A stretch of 64,000 nucleotides of DNA from Faecalibacterium duncaniae (GCF_010509575.1 NZ_CP048437.1:124001-188000), one strand, 5' to 3'. Positions 1 through 8,380 are shown, counted from the stretch's first letter. Translations and numbers: made by a program. The notes: generated by a model not told the origin, from the sequence alone.

Positions 1-1
1 C

Positions 2-31
2 TCGATGGGCATGGACCACATTGAGGAGTAA
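2..31 (+). CDS. 3' end of an upstream gene (partial)
   Basis: Only the last nine sense codons and a TAA stop are present, reading SMGMDHIEE. This cannot identify a family. It lies 76 bp upstream of the HMA gene on the same strand, so it may be the preceding member of the metal module, for example a metalloregulator; that is inference only. Confidence 0.4.
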   Translation, partial: SMGMDHIEE

Positions 32-107
32 ACGGAAAACGCAGTACAAAGCCTCCGGGCACACAAGGCGTGCCTGAGAGGTCCACATAAAATAAAGAGA
101 GGTACCT

Positions 108-332
108 ATGATGAAGAAGACCTACAAGATCGAAGTTGACTGCGCAAACTGCGCCCAGAAGATGGAGGATGCCGCCAACACCGTTGCAGGTGTGGCACAG
201 GCTACCGTCAGCTTTATGACCCAGAAGATGAAGGTCGAGTTTGCTGAGGGTGCAGAGCCCCACGATACCATGGTGAATGTTCTGGCTGCCTGCAAAAAGG
301 TCGAGGACGACTGCGAGATCTTCGATATCTGA
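108..332 (+). CDS. small heavy-metal-associated (HMA) domain protein
   Basis: A 74-aa stand-alone HMA fold. The metal-binding loop carries a CxxC motif (DCANCA, around residues 11-16) after the first beta strand, as in copper/zinc chaperones and the N-terminal domains of P1B ATPases. It probably carries a soft metal ion in the cytosol. The start has a GAGAGG ribosome site. The ATPase 320 bp downstream begins directly with its membrane domain and has no HMA domain, so this protein may serve it in trans. A terminator directly follows, so the two genes are probably separate transcripts. Metal specificity cannot be read from the sequence. Confidence 0.85.
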   Translation: MMKKTYKIEVDCANCAQKMEDAANTVAGVAQATVSFMTQKMKVEFAEGAEPHDTMVNVLAACKKVEDDCEIFDI

Positions 333-360
333 GGAAACAGGGGTTTGTAACTCCGGTGCG

Positions 361-383
361 GCTCCCCTGCGGGGGAGCTTTTT
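361..383 (+). terminator. intrinsic terminator after the HMA gene
   Basis: Seven-base-pair GC stem (GCTCCCC / GGGGAGC, 361-367 and 372-378) with a 4-nt loop, followed by TTTTT. Confidence 0.75.
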
Positions 384-420
384 GTGACGCATTTTTCGGG
401 CAGAACAGCCCCAAAGCCGG

Positions 421-600
421 TGTGGGAAACTGTGGAAAAGAAAACGGGTTTTCAACAGTTTCCACCGGGTTTTCAACAGCTTCTGCGAAAAAGTGCAAAA
501 AGAAACGCGAAAAAGCAGGTTTTCTCCGGGAAAAGTCCGTGGAAAACTCAGGGGAAAACGTGGAAAAGTCTATCCCGCGGGGAAAACCTGTTGAATCCAC
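421..600. promoter_or_regulatory. cluster of DnaA-box-like 9-mers in the HMA-ATPase intergenic region
   Basis: The 323-bp gap between the HMA gene and the ATPase holds repeated 9-mers close to the DnaA box. TGTGGAAAA at 431-439 is the complement of TTTTCCACA and fits TTWTNCACA exactly. TTTTCAACA occurs at 449-457 and 470-478, and CGTGGAAAA (complement TTTTCCACG) at 538-546 and 559-567, each one mismatch away. TGTTGAATC lies at 589-597. Both orientations occur. The frame here is open into the ATPase, but composition and the well-placed start at 656 argue against coding. A role in binding DnaA is inference; a purine-rich leader is the alternative. Confidence 0.4.
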
Positions 601-655
601 CCCGCCCGCCGCGGCGCATTGCGGCCCAGAACCCAGAAAAAAGGAGAGTACAGAT

Positions 656-2548
656 ATGAATAAAAAGCAGAAGAAGAACCTGTACCGGATCATTGCTGCT
701 CTGGTGCTGGTGCTCATCCTCAAATTGCTGCCCCAGTTCCCCACGCCGGTGGAGCTGCTGCTCTACTGCATCCCCTATCTGGTGGTCGGCTGGGATGTGC
801 TCCGCAAGGCACTGCTGGGCATCAAGAACCGCCAGCCCTTTGACGAGTGCTTCCTGATGGCTGTTGCCACCGTGGGCGCGTTTGCGCTGGGCGATTATGT
901 GGAGGGCTGTGCCGTTATCATCTTCTACCAGATCGGCGAGCTGTTCCAGAGCGTGGCCGTGGGCAAGAGCCGCCAGAGCATTTCCAGCCTGATGGATATC
1001 CGCCCCGATTACGCCAACGTTGAGGACGAGGACGGCAAACTGGAGCAGGTGGATCCCGATGATGTGGAGGTGGGCACCGTGATCGTGGTCCAGCCCGGCG
1101 AGCGGGTGCCCATTGATGGCATCATCGTGGAGGGAACCTCTGCCCTGAACACCGCCGCCCTGACCGGCGAGAGCCTGCCCCGGGATGTCCGCTCCGGCGA
1201 TGAGGTCATCAGCGGCTGTGTGAACATGACCGGCCTGCTGAAGGTCAGAACCACCAAGGAGTTCGGCGAATCCACCGTTTCCAAGATCCTCGACCTTGTG
1301 GAAAATTCCAGCATGAAGAAGGCCCGCACCGAGAACTTCATCACCCGCTTTGCCCGGGTCTACACCCCCGCTGTCTGCTACGGCGCACTGGCACTGGCCT
1401 TTGTTCCCCCCATCGTTCTGCTGCTGATGGGCCAGCCCGCCCGCTTCGGTGACTGGATCTATCGCGCCCTGACCTTCCTGGTCATCAGCTGCCCCTGCGC
1501 TCTGGTCATCTCCATCCCGCTGAGCTTCTTCGGCGGCATCGGCGGCGCGTCTGCCTGCGGCATCCTGGTCAAGGGCTCCACCTATCTGGAAGAGCTGGCC
1601 CGCACCGGCATCGTGGTGTTTGATAAGACCGGCACCCTGACCCAGGGCACCTTCAAGGTGGTGGGCATCCACCCCGAAAACGGTGTGACCGGGGACGCCC
1701 TTGTGGAAGCCGCCGCACTGGCCGAGAGCTGGTCCAAGCACCCCATCTCCCTGAGCATCAAGAACGCTTACGGCAAGGACATTGACCCGAACCGTGTGAC
1801 CGATGTGCAGGAGCTGGGCGGCCACGGCGTGACCGCAAAGGTGGACGGCAAAACCGTCGCTGCCGGCAACGCCCGCCTGATGGCAAAGCTGGGCCTGACA
1901 GTTCCCGAGATCACCGAGCCGGGCACCATCGTCCATGTTGCCATGGAGGGCAGATACGCAGGCTATCTGCTCATCGCTGATGTGGTCAAACCCCACAGTG
2001 CCGCTGCCATCAAGGGCCTGAAACAGGCCGGTGTCCGCAAGACGGTCATGCTGACCGGCGACGCAGAGCCTGTGGCAAAGGCCGTTTCCGCCGAGCTGGG
2101 GCTGGATGAATACCATGCAGGTCTGCTGCCCGGCGACAAGGTGGACCAGATCGAAACGCTCCTCGCCGCAAAGCAGCCCAAAGAAAACCTCGCTTTTGTG
2201 GGCGACGGCATCAACGATGCCCCGGTTTTGTCCCGTGCCGATGTGGGCATCGCCATGGGTGCTCTGGGCTCCGATGCTGCCATCGAGGCCGCTGACGTTG
2301 TCCTGATGGACGATGACCCGGCCAAGATCGCGCTGGCCATGCGCATTGCCCGCCGCACCCTGCGCATCGTGTATCAGAACATCGTGTTTGCTCTGGCAAT
2401 CAAGTTCGCCTGCCTGGTGCTGGGTGCGCTGGGTCTGGCCAGCATGTGGACCGCCATCTTCGCCGATGTGGGTGTGATGGTGCTGGCTGTGCTGAACGCC
2501 ACCCGTGCCCTGTACACCAAAGATCTTGCAAAAAAGAACGCGCAGTGA
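656..2548 (+). CDS. P1B-type heavy-metal-translocating ATPase (CadA/ZntA-like)
   Basis: 630-aa membrane pump that would export Zn/Cd/Pb-type ions by ATP hydrolysis. It carries the P-type hallmarks in order: actuator TGES, the transmembrane metal site SCPCAL, the phosphorylation loop DKTGTLT, the HP dipeptide of P1B nucleotide domains, and GDGINDAP. The last helix contains ADVGVMVL, with an Asp where ZntA-class pumps have one, favouring Zn/Cd over Cu. I start at 656 because AAAGGAGAG sits just upstream; the open frame reaches back to 356 but is not credible as protein. It lacks an N-terminal HMA domain, which is supplied as a separate gene upstream. Confidence 0.9.
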   Translation: MNKKQKKNLYRIIAALVLVLILKLLPQFPTPVELLLYCIPYLVVGWDVLRKALLGIKNRQPFDECFLMAVATVGAFALGDYVEGCAVIIFYQIGELFQSVAVGKSRQSISSLMDIRPDYANVEDEDGKLEQVDPDDVEVGTVIVVQPGERVPIDGIIVEGTSALNTAALTGESLPRDVRSGDEVISGCVNMTGLLKVRTTKEFGESTVSKILDLVENSSMKKARTENFITRFARVYTPAVCYGALALAFVPPIVLLLMGQPARFGDWIYRALTFLVISCPCALVISIPLSFFGGIGGASACGILVKGSTYLEELARTGIVVFDKTGTLTQGTFKVVGIHPENGVTGDALVEAAALAESWSKHPISLSIKNAYGKDIDPNRVTDVQELGGHGVTAKVDGKTVAAGNARLMAKLGLTVPEITEPGTIVHVAMEGRYAGYLLIADVVKPHSAAAIKGLKQAGVRKTVMLTGDAEPVAKAVSAELGLDEYHAGLLPGDKVDQIETLLAAKQPKENLAFVGDGINDAPVLSRADVGIAMGALGSDAAIEAADVVLMDDDPAKIALAMRIARRTLRIVYQNIVFALAIKFACLVLGALGLASMWTAIFADVGVMVLAVLNATRALYTKDLAKKNAQ

Positions 2549-2559
2549 CCGTGCTTTCT

Positions 2560-2598
2560 GCCCCCGCCTGAGTGCTGATGCCCCGGCGGGGGCTTTTC
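2560..2598 (+). terminator. intrinsic terminator after the metal ATPase
   Basis: Nine-base-pair stem GCCCCCGCC (2560-2568) / GGCGGGGGC (2585-2593), followed by TTTT. Confidence 0.7.
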
Positions 2599-2707
2599 GC
2601 TGCCGGTGAATTGCATTCTGCCCGGAGTGATGGTACAATAGGACACAGTGACTCCCGCCGCCGGACGTTTTTCCGGCAGATAGATGGAAGAAAGAAGGCT
2701 TTTTATT

Positions 2708-4507
2708 ATGAGCATGAACACGGTTCCTGAGCGTCTGGCCGCCCTGCGGGCTGCCATGAAGGCCAACGGCGTGGACGTTTATCTGATCCCGGTGGGTGAC
2801 CCGCATTCCAGCGAGTACCTGCCCGACCATTACACCTCCCTGACCTATTTCTCCGGCTTCCACGGCGAAAACTCCAACTTCGTCGTCACCCCCACCGAGA
2901 GCGCTGTCTGGGCAGACGGCCGCTATTTTGTGCAGGCCGAAAAGGAGATTGCCGGTACCGAGATCCAGCTGATGCGGATGGGTGAGCCGGGCGTGCCCAC
3001 CGTGGAGGAATACTGCGGCAAGGTGCTGCCTGAGAACGGCGTGCTGGGCCTGTGCGGCCTGACCGCTTCCTGCGGGCTGGTGCGCGGCGTGCAGAAGGAG
3101 CTGGATGCCAAGAAGGGCACCATCAAGACCCTGAACCTTGAGGATGAGCTGTGGACCGAGGGCCGCCCCGCCCTGCCTGCCACCCCGGCATGGATCCTGC
3201 CCAAGGAGTATGCAGGCTTCTCCCCTGCCGAAAAGCTGGAGCGCCTGCGCGGCAAGCTCAAGGAGCTGGGCTGCACCGCACAGCTGGTGGGCAAGCTGGA
3301 TAATCTGGCCTGGCTGCTGAACCTGCGTGCCATGGATATCCAGTGCACTCCCTATGCCATGTCTTACTGCTATGTGACCCCGGAGCGCGCGGTGCTCTTC
3401 ATCAACACCGCACGTCTGGGCGCGGAAGCTGCCGCAGAGCTCAAGGCCAACGGCGTGGAGATCCAGGAGTACGATGACGTGCTCAAGTTCCTGGCCGCTG
3501 AGACCGAGCCCCAGACCGTGCTGGCCGACCCTGCATCCGTGAACTTTGCTGTTTACGAGACCCTGCAGAACAACGCCGCCCTGACCGTCAAGGATGAGGC
3601 CGACCCCCTGCTGCCCATGAAGGGCGTGAAGAATGAGGTCGAGCTGGCTCACGACCGCGAAGCCCATCTGCGGGATGCGGTTGCCATGGTGCGGTTCCAG
3701 AAGGAGCTGGAAGAGCGTCTGGCTGCCGGGGAAGAGCTGACCGAGCTGACTGTGGACGAGATCCTCCACAAGTACCGCTCCGCACAGGACAAGTTCATCG
3801 TGGAGAGCTTTGGCACCATTGCCGCCTACGGTGGAAACGCTGCCATGATGCACTACCACGCCACCAAGGAGGACCATGCCAAGCTGGAGCGCAAGGGCTT
3901 CCTGCTGGTGGACAGCGGTGCCACCTATCTGGACGGCACCACTGATATCACCCGCACCTACCCGCTGGGTGAACTGACCGAGGACGAAAAGCTGTTCTAC
4001 ACCTGGACCCTGCAGTGCCACATCGACATTGCAAAGGCTGTCTGGCTGAACTACTGCGACGGTCACATGCTGGATACCATCGCCCGTGAGCCGCTGTGGC
4101 GGCACCTCATCAACTACCGCTGCGGCACTGGCCACAGCGTCAGCTTTGTGGGCAACGTCCACGAGGGTCCCCACTCCCTGAACGGCCGCAACACCACGGT
4201 GTTCCAGCCGGGCATGATCATCACCGATGAGCCGGGCGTGTACGAGGCCGGTCAGGTGGGCATCCGCATTGAGAACGAGCTGGAGTGCTACCACAAGGCC
4301 GACAACCAGTACGGCACCTTCCTGGCCTTCCGTCCGCTGACCTTTGTGCCCATTGCCACCTCTCCTGTGGTGCCCGGTGTCCTGACCCGGGACGAGCTGG
4401 ACTGGCTGAACGCCTACCACCGCGAAGTGTTTGAGAAGCTGGCTCCCCGCCTGAATGAAGAAGAGCGGGATTGGCTGGCAAAGAAGTGCGCTGCCATCGG
4501 AGCATAA
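2708..4507 (+). CDS. M24B family Xaa-Pro aminopeptidase, long form
   Basis: 599-aa cytosolic metallopeptidase that removes N-terminal residues preceding proline. The N-terminal and middle regions look like two creatinase-type domains. The pita-bread catalytic domain follows and keeps the dinuclear metal ligands: two Asp in LLVDSGATYLDGTTD, His in GTGHSVSF, Glu in ITDEPGVYE and Glu in IRIENEL. The length matches the three-domain eukaryote-like and clostridial form (about 600 aa), not the 350-440 aa E. coli types. I chose ATG 2708, 8-9 nt after AGAAAGAAGG; an upstream in-frame ATG at 2684 lacks a good ribosome site. Appears monocistronic. Confidence 0.9.
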   Translation: MSMNTVPERLAALRAAMKANGVDVYLIPVGDPHSSEYLPDHYTSLTYFSGFHGENSNFVVTPTESAVWADGRYFVQAEKEIAGTEIQLMRMGEPGVPTVEEYCGKVLPENGVLGLCGLTASCGLVRGVQKELDAKKGTIKTLNLEDELWTEGRPALPATPAWILPKEYAGFSPAEKLERLRGKLKELGCTAQLVGKLDNLAWLLNLRAMDIQCTPYAMSYCYVTPERAVLFINTARLGAEAAAELKANGVEIQEYDDVLKFLAAETEPQTVLADPASVNFAVYETLQNNAALTVKDEADPLLPMKGVKNEVELAHDREAHLRDAVAMVRFQKELEERLAAGEELTELTVDEILHKYRSAQDKFIVESFGTIAAYGGNAAMMHYHATKEDHAKLERKGFLLVDSGATYLDGTTDITRTYPLGELTEDEKLFYTWTLQCHIDIAKAVWLNYCDGHMLDTIAREPLWRHLINYRCGTGHSVSFVGNVHEGPHSLNGRNTTVFQPGMIITDEPGVYEAGQVGIRIENELECYHKADNQYGTFLAFRPLTFVPIATSPVVPGVLTRDELDWLNAYHREVFEKLAPRLNEEERDWLAKKCAAIGA

Positions 4508-4517
4508 CCACAAAAAA

Positions 4518-4541
4518 GGGAGACCCCGCAGGGGGTCTCCC
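4518..4541. terminator. bidirectional terminator between convergent genes
   Basis: Perfect 10-bp stem GGGAGACCCC / GGGGTCTCCC with loop GCAG. An A-run lies upstream and a T-rich run downstream, so it can serve both the aminopeptidase and the glycosyltransferase genes. Confidence 0.8.
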
Positions 4542-4550
4542 GATTTTGGT

Positions 4551-5492
4551 TTATTCTTTCCGGTTTTTCCAATATTCCTTGGCTTCCTCAATGATCTTTT
4601 TGAAGGGGCCGGAGGGGTAGGTGCTCTCGGCGATATCCACCAGGAACTTGTACAGCTGGGGCCGCACCTCCTCGTACATCCCAAGGCGGGTGTAGAGGTC
4701 TTTATAATACCGGAACGTCTGGATCTTGTTCTGCACGATGGAGGCCGGGTTGATCTGGGTGTGGCAGATGCTCTGGGGATTCTGGACGTAGTAGTAACCG
4801 GCTTTGTCAATGGAAACAAAGGCCTCGGCATACTGGATATACTGCATGTTGAACACCAGATCCTCGGCCCATTTCAGCTCGCTGGTGAACTGGATGTCAT
4901 TGCCGGTGAGCAGGATGCGGCGGTAGAGCTTGTTCCAGAGCACACTGTAAAAGTAGGAGGCAGGCTTATCCATCAGCCGCAGGGCAAAGGTGTCCTTGTC
5001 GTAGACCCCGGCGGGCAGGAAACCGTATTCCCGCACCTCAGGGGGCCGGGCAACACTCATCACGCCCAGATTGTCCTCCAGCTTTTCCAGCACCTGCTCG
5101 GGCTTTGTGGCCCCGGCGGGGATCACCATCTTGTAGGGCGCAATCACAAGATCTGCGTGGTGCGTCTCGGCGGCTTCCACCAGATGCTGGGTGAAGTCCG
5201 GGTCGATGTAGTCATCGCTGTCCACGAACTGGACATACTCGCCCCCGGCCAGCTTCAGGCCCAGGTTGCGGGTGTCGGACACGCCGGAGTTCTCCTTGTC
5301 CACCAGCACGATGCGGCTGTCCTTGGCGCGAAACTCCTCACACACGGGCAGGCTGTGATCCTTGGAGCCATCGTTCAGGATGATGAGTTCAATGTTTTTA
5401 TAGGTCTGGTTCAGGATGCTGCCGATGCAGCGGGCCAGATGATTCTGAGCGTTGTATACGGGCAGGATGATGCTGACGAGCGGCTGATCCAT
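4551..5492 (-). CDS. family 2 glycosyltransferase
   Basis: 313-aa inverting GT-A glycosyltransferase that transfers a sugar from a nucleotide sugar to a surface polymer or glycan precursor. The N-terminus VSIILPVYN, the nucleotide-binding NDGS and the metal-binding VDSDDYID are diagnostic of GT2. The C-terminal third is rich in Tyr, Lys and Glu and has no clear transmembrane segment, so it is probably a soluble or peripheral enzyme. I start at ATG 5492, preceded by GGGGGA; in-frame ATGs at 5507 and 5543 are possible. No polysaccharide cluster surrounds it, so the acceptor is unknown. Confidence 0.85.
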   Translation of the reverse strand: MDQPLVSIILPVYNAQNHLARCIGSILNQTYKNIELIILNDGSKDHSLPVCEEFRAKDSRIVLVDKENSGVSDTRNLGLKLAGGEYVQFVDSDDYIDPDFTQHLVEAAETHHADLVIAPYKMVIPAGATKPEQVLEKLEDNLGVMSVARPPEVREYGFLPAGVYDKDTFALRLMDKPASYFYSVLWNKLYRRILLTGNDIQFTSELKWAEDLVFNMQYIQYAEAFVSIDKAGYYYVQNPQSICHTQINPASIVQNKIQTFRYYKDLYTRLGMYEEVRPQLYKFLVDIAESTYPSGPFKKIIEEAKEYWKNRKE

Positions 5493-5580
5493 GGCGGTGT
5501 CCCCCATTTCTTTTTTCGTCCATAATACTCCCTCATGGCGCAAAAATCAAGCGCTGTGCAGAGAGAAAGGAGGAGCGGAT

Positions 5581-6303
5581 ATGATCTTTCACATTGCGGT
5601 GTGCAGCCCGGACCCTGTGCTGCGGGGCCGGGTGCAGCGCCACTGCATGGAATATTATGCCCGCCGGGCCGATGCCTGCATCGTGGAGCAGCTGGAAAGC
5701 ACGGCGGCCCTGCTGCGGCAGGAGGAAGCAGGCTCCCGGTACGAGCTCTACCTCATCGAGCTGCCTGCCGCCAACCCGTGCAGCGGCCTGCAGGCGGCTG
5801 CAGAGCTGCGCCGCCGGGGTGTGCGGGCCCCGCTGGCCTTTCTGGCCCACACCACGGCCTATGCCTACGAAGCGTTCCGGGTGAACGCGATGCAGTACCT
5901 GCATATCCCGTTCCGTCCGGAGCAGCTGACAGCCCTGCTGGACCGGGCCACCGAGCCGGAATACGGCCCGGTCATCCCGGTCGCCACGGCCATGGGTCTG
6001 CGGGCCCTGCCCTTTGCGGACATCGAATATCTGGAGTGCACCCATCATGTGGTGCACTACCACCTTGCCAGCGGCGAGGACGTGGCCTCCCTCTCCCTGC
6101 GGGTGCCCTTTTCCGAGGTGGCAAAGCCCCTGCTGGCCGATGCCCGTTTTCTGCAGCCCCACCGCTCCTATGTGGTCAACCTTGCCGCCGCCGCCCAGCT
6201 CTCCGCCGGAGAGCTCTGGATGCGCAGCGGGGCACGGGTGCCCATCCCCCGGGGGCGTGAGCCCGCCGTAAGGGCGGCGTTCCGGGCGTTTCTGGAAGGG
6301 TAA
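5581..6303 (+). CDS. LytTR-type response regulator with degenerate receiver
   Basis: 240-aa regulator: a CheY-like receiver (about 1-120) followed by a LytTR DNA-binding domain (about 135-240; IEYLECTHHVVHYH, PHRSYVVNL and the C-terminal IPRG match the AlgR/AgrA fold). The receiver lacks the usual chemistry. The phospho-acceptor Asp is replaced by Glu60 (LYLIEL), the N-terminal acidic pair reads CSPDP, and the conserved Lys before Pro is Ile (LHIPF). It may therefore be phosphorylation-independent. The ribosome site AAGGAGGAG is strong. No kinase gene is adjacent. It converges on the EFR1 gene with a 6-nt gap and no terminator. Confidence 0.8.
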   Translation: MIFHIAVCSPDPVLRGRVQRHCMEYYARRADACIVEQLESTAALLRQEEAGSRYELYLIELPAANPCSGLQAAAELRRRGVRAPLAFLAHTTAYAYEAFRVNAMQYLHIPFRPEQLTALLDRATEPEYGPVIPVATAMGLRALPFADIEYLECTHHVVHYHLASGEDVASLSLRVPFSEVAKPLLADARFLQPHRSYVVNLAAAAQLSAGELWMRSGARVPIPRGREPAVRAAFRAFLEG

Positions 6304-6309
6304 GGTGTC

Positions 6310-7065
6310 TTACAGGAGCAGCTCGTTTTCTTTGCGGTCGGAGCAGCGGGCTCTCAGAAAATCGGTCACCCGCGCGACAATGGCGGCATCCACAGACCGG
6401 GCGTGAACCGGACAGCGGGAAACACAGCGCATACAGGTAATGCACTTGGACGGATCGGTAACGGTGAAGTTATCGTAGGAGATGGCTCCCACGGGGCATT
6501 CCCGTGCGCAAAGCCCGCAGGAAATGCAATTGGCATTGACAGTGGGAATCAGCCCGGCCCGCTTCGCTTTGCAGTTGTGCTCTCCGGGAATTGGCGGGCA
6601 GGTATCGGAGCCGGAAGTGAATTTTTCGAGGATCTGCTTGCCGAAAACGGCCAGCTGCTGGCAATCGGTATCGTCTGGACGGCCGGCGGCAAATTCGGGC
6701 AGCAGACTGTGTGCCGCAACGGCAGAAACTGTGGCAATGGGCTGGAACCCGGCGTTCCGGGCATAGTCTTCCATCTGGGCAAGGGTGTTATCAACGGCAC
6801 GGTTGCCGTAGACCGCTGCCAGGGCGCAGCGGGCACCATTGCCCTGTAAGAGCGCCAGACGGTCCAGAGCGGGCTGAGGTGCCATGGCTTCAAAAGCTGG
6901 CATGGCAATCAGAACGAGGTCATCTGCGCTGAATGGAATGGCAGGTGCGGTAAAGTTCTGTGCGGACAAGTCAATGGTCTGCACATTCGGCCAGGTCTCG
7001 GTGAGCGCCTTTGCAACACGTTCCGTGCCGCCGGTGGGGCTGAAAATGAGTTGGAAACAGGTCAT
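6310..7065 (-). CDS. EFR1-type flavodoxin/ferredoxin fusion protein
   Basis: 251-aa cytosolic electron-transfer protein. The N-terminal flavodoxin-like half begins FSPTGGTERVA, the FMN phosphate loop. The C-terminal part carries two 4Fe-4S clusters, CISCGLCARECP and CITCMRCVSRCP, each CxxCxxCxxxCP. This is the EFR1 (EFR1 family ferredoxin) architecture common in anaerobic Firmicutes; the redox partner is unknown. It is transcribed from a near-perfect promoter (TTGACA, 17 bp, TATACT) overlapped by an inverted repeat, divergent from an Rrf2-family gene. This suggests iron-sulfur or redox-responsive repression. The ribosome site AAGGAGG is strong. Confidence 0.88.
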   Translation of the reverse strand: MTCFQLIFSPTGGTERVAKALTETWPNVQTIDLSAQNFTAPAIPFSADDLVLIAMPAFEAMAPQPALDRLALLQGNGARCALAAVYGNRAVDNTLAQMEDYARNAGFQPIATVSAVAAHSLLPEFAAGRPDDTDCQQLAVFGKQILEKFTSGSDTCPPIPGEHNCKAKRAGLIPTVNANCISCGLCARECPVGAISYDNFTVTDPSKCITCMRCVSRCPVHARSVDAAIVARVTDFLRARCSDRKENELLL

Positions 7066-7094
7066 AAGAAATCCTCCTTGATGTAAAAAATAAA

Positions 7095-7140
7095 ACTACA
7101 TCTTAAAATGGAGTATACCACTGAAAAGATGTAGTGTCAA
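7095..7140 (-). promoter_or_regulatory. promoter and palindromic operator of the EFR1 gene
   Basis: On the minus strand, TTGACA (7135-7140), a 17-bp spacer and TATACT (7112-7117). A 10-bp inverted repeat, ACTACATCTT (7095-7104) and AAGATGTAGT (7126-7135), brackets the -10 and overlaps the -35 and spacer. A bound dimer or pair of dimers would block RNA polymerase. The divergent Rrf2 gene is the obvious candidate repressor. Confidence 0.7.
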
Positions 7141-7192
7141 TATTTACACCAAAAGGAAGATGCGATAAAATAAAAGAGGGAGGGTTACGCCT

Positions 7193-7645
7193 ATGCACAT
7201 CAGCAATAAATGTTCCATTGCGGTTCACTGTCTGGTTTTTCTTTCAGAGTACGGTGAAAGGGAAAAAGTGACCAGTGAACTGCTTTCATGTTCGACAGGG
7301 TGCAACCCAGTCACCATCCGCAATATTCTCAGTGCCCTGAAAAAAGGCGAGATCATCACGGTAAAGCCCGGTACGGGCGGTGCGGAGCTTGCTCTGCCGC
7401 CGGAGAAGATCGATCTGTATCGGATCTGTTCCGTCGTAGACCCGGAGGCAATTGATAAAATGATCGGGATCCATCATTCTCCTTCGCCCTTTTGCCCGGT
7501 GGGCCGGAACATCGGCAATGTGCTGGGGAAAACCTATGACACACTGAAAAACAATTTGATCGCCAGTATGAAAACCATCACGCTGGAACAGATCCTTGCC
7601 GACTATCACGAGGTTCTGGCAGAAGAAAAAAATAAGAAGAGCTGA
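7193..7645 (+). CDS. Rrf2 family transcriptional regulator
   Basis: 150-aa winged-helix regulator. The N-terminus MHISNKCSIAVHCLVFLS and the recognition-helix region (NPVTIRNILSALKK), followed by the wing GTGGAELA, match the Rrf2/IscR/NsrR family. Only one of the typical central cysteines is retained (FCPVGRN), so an IscR-like three-Cys cluster is not evident; sensing could be by a different mechanism. Divergent from the EFR1 gene across a 127-bp region containing a clear inverted repeat, implying it regulates the redox protein and possibly itself. Ribosome site GAGGGAGG. Confidence 0.85.
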   Translation: MHISNKCSIAVHCLVFLSEYGEREKVTSELLSCSTGCNPVTIRNILSALKKGEIITVKPGTGGAELALPPEKIDLYRICSVVDPEAIDKMIGIHHSPSPFCPVGRNIGNVLGKTYDTLKNNLIASMKTITLEQILADYHEVLAEEKNKKS

Positions 7646-7651
7646 AAATGT

Positions 7652-7679
7652 AAAACCCCGCCTTTTTTGGCGGGGTTTT
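7652..7679. terminator. bidirectional terminator
   Basis: Perfect 11-bp stem AAAACCCCGCC / GGCGGGGTTTT with a T6 loop, between the convergent Rrf2 and HAD genes. Confidence 0.85.
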
Positions 7680-7691
7680 ATTGCTGTATCC

Positions 7692-8342
7692 TTATACCTT
7701 ATTCCAGTCCAGCTCCGTCCAGTCGGTCAGGAACTGGTCGCTGACCTCCCGCAGGGCGGGCTCATCGGACTTGCTGGCGGCATCGGCGATGCCGATGACG
7801 TGGAAGCCTGCGTCGTGGGCGGTGCGGGCGGCGTAGAGGGAATCCTCACAGACAACGCACCGGTTGGGGTCAGTGCCGCCCAGGCGTGCAAGGGTCTGGA
7901 AAAATACATCCGGCCTGCTCTTGTGGAGCGCCCCCTGTGCCTCCACATAGAAGTCGAAATATTCATCGATGCCCAAACGGGTGAGCACGGTGCGGCACTG
8001 GGCGCTCCAGGTGTTGGAGCAGATGCACATGCGGGCACCCTCGGCCTTCAGGCGGGCCAGCAGCTCCCGCACGCCGGGTTTGAGCTCCACGGTCTCGTAG
8101 AGCTTGGTGATAACATCCCACATCACATCGTTGTAGTCCTCCATTTTCAGGGGCAGGTTGTACTCCCGGATGAGGTAGGCCGCGCCATCGGCCATGCCCA
8201 TGGCCAGGAGCGTTTTGTGGAGGTCAGATTTTGGGGTGCGGCCATAGCGGGCCAGCAGGGCATCGGGCGCGCCCTCCCATACCACGGTCATGCTGTCGGT
8301 CAGGGTGCCGTCCATATCAAAGATCCAGTTGTTGCAGTGCAT
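7692..8342 (-). CDS. HAD superfamily hydrolase (beta-phosphoglucomutase-like)
   Basis: 216-aa cytosolic phosphatase or phosphomutase. Motif I DMDGTLTDS holds the nucleophile Asp and acid/base Asp, motif II is CSNT, motif III lies in HKSRPDVFF, and motif IV is VVCEDSLYAARTAHDAG. The helical cap between motifs I and II places it in the beta-PGM/phosphoglycolate phosphatase subgroup. The substrate cannot be assigned. Ribosome site GGAGG 9 nt before ATG. Its extended -10 promoter lies back to back with that of the patatin gene. Confidence 0.85.
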   Translation of the reverse strand: MHCNNWIFDMDGTLTDSMTVVWEGAPDALLARYGRTPKSDLHKTLLAMGMADGAAYLIREYNLPLKMEDYNDVMWDVITKLYETVELKPGVRELLARLKAEGARMCICSNTWSAQCRTVLTRLGIDEYFDFYVEAQGALHKSRPDVFFQTLARLGGTDPNRCVVCEDSLYAARTAHDAGFHVIGIADAASKSDEPALREVSDQFLTDWTELDWNKV

Positions 8343-8380
8343 TGTTTTACCTCCACCATCGTTTCACACAAGTTAACAAA

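Noticed and set aside
356..655. 100-residue N-terminal extension of the P-type ATPase
   Set aside because: No ribosome site, passes through a terminator and the 9-mer cluster, no HMA motif; ATG 656 has a good ribosome site and a typical first membrane helix.
548..4831. 1,427-codon open frame on the minus strand
   Set aside because: It is antisense to the metal ATPase and aminopeptidase, both of which have clear motifs; its His/Gln/Gly/Leu-rich translation is typical of a GC-rich shadow frame.
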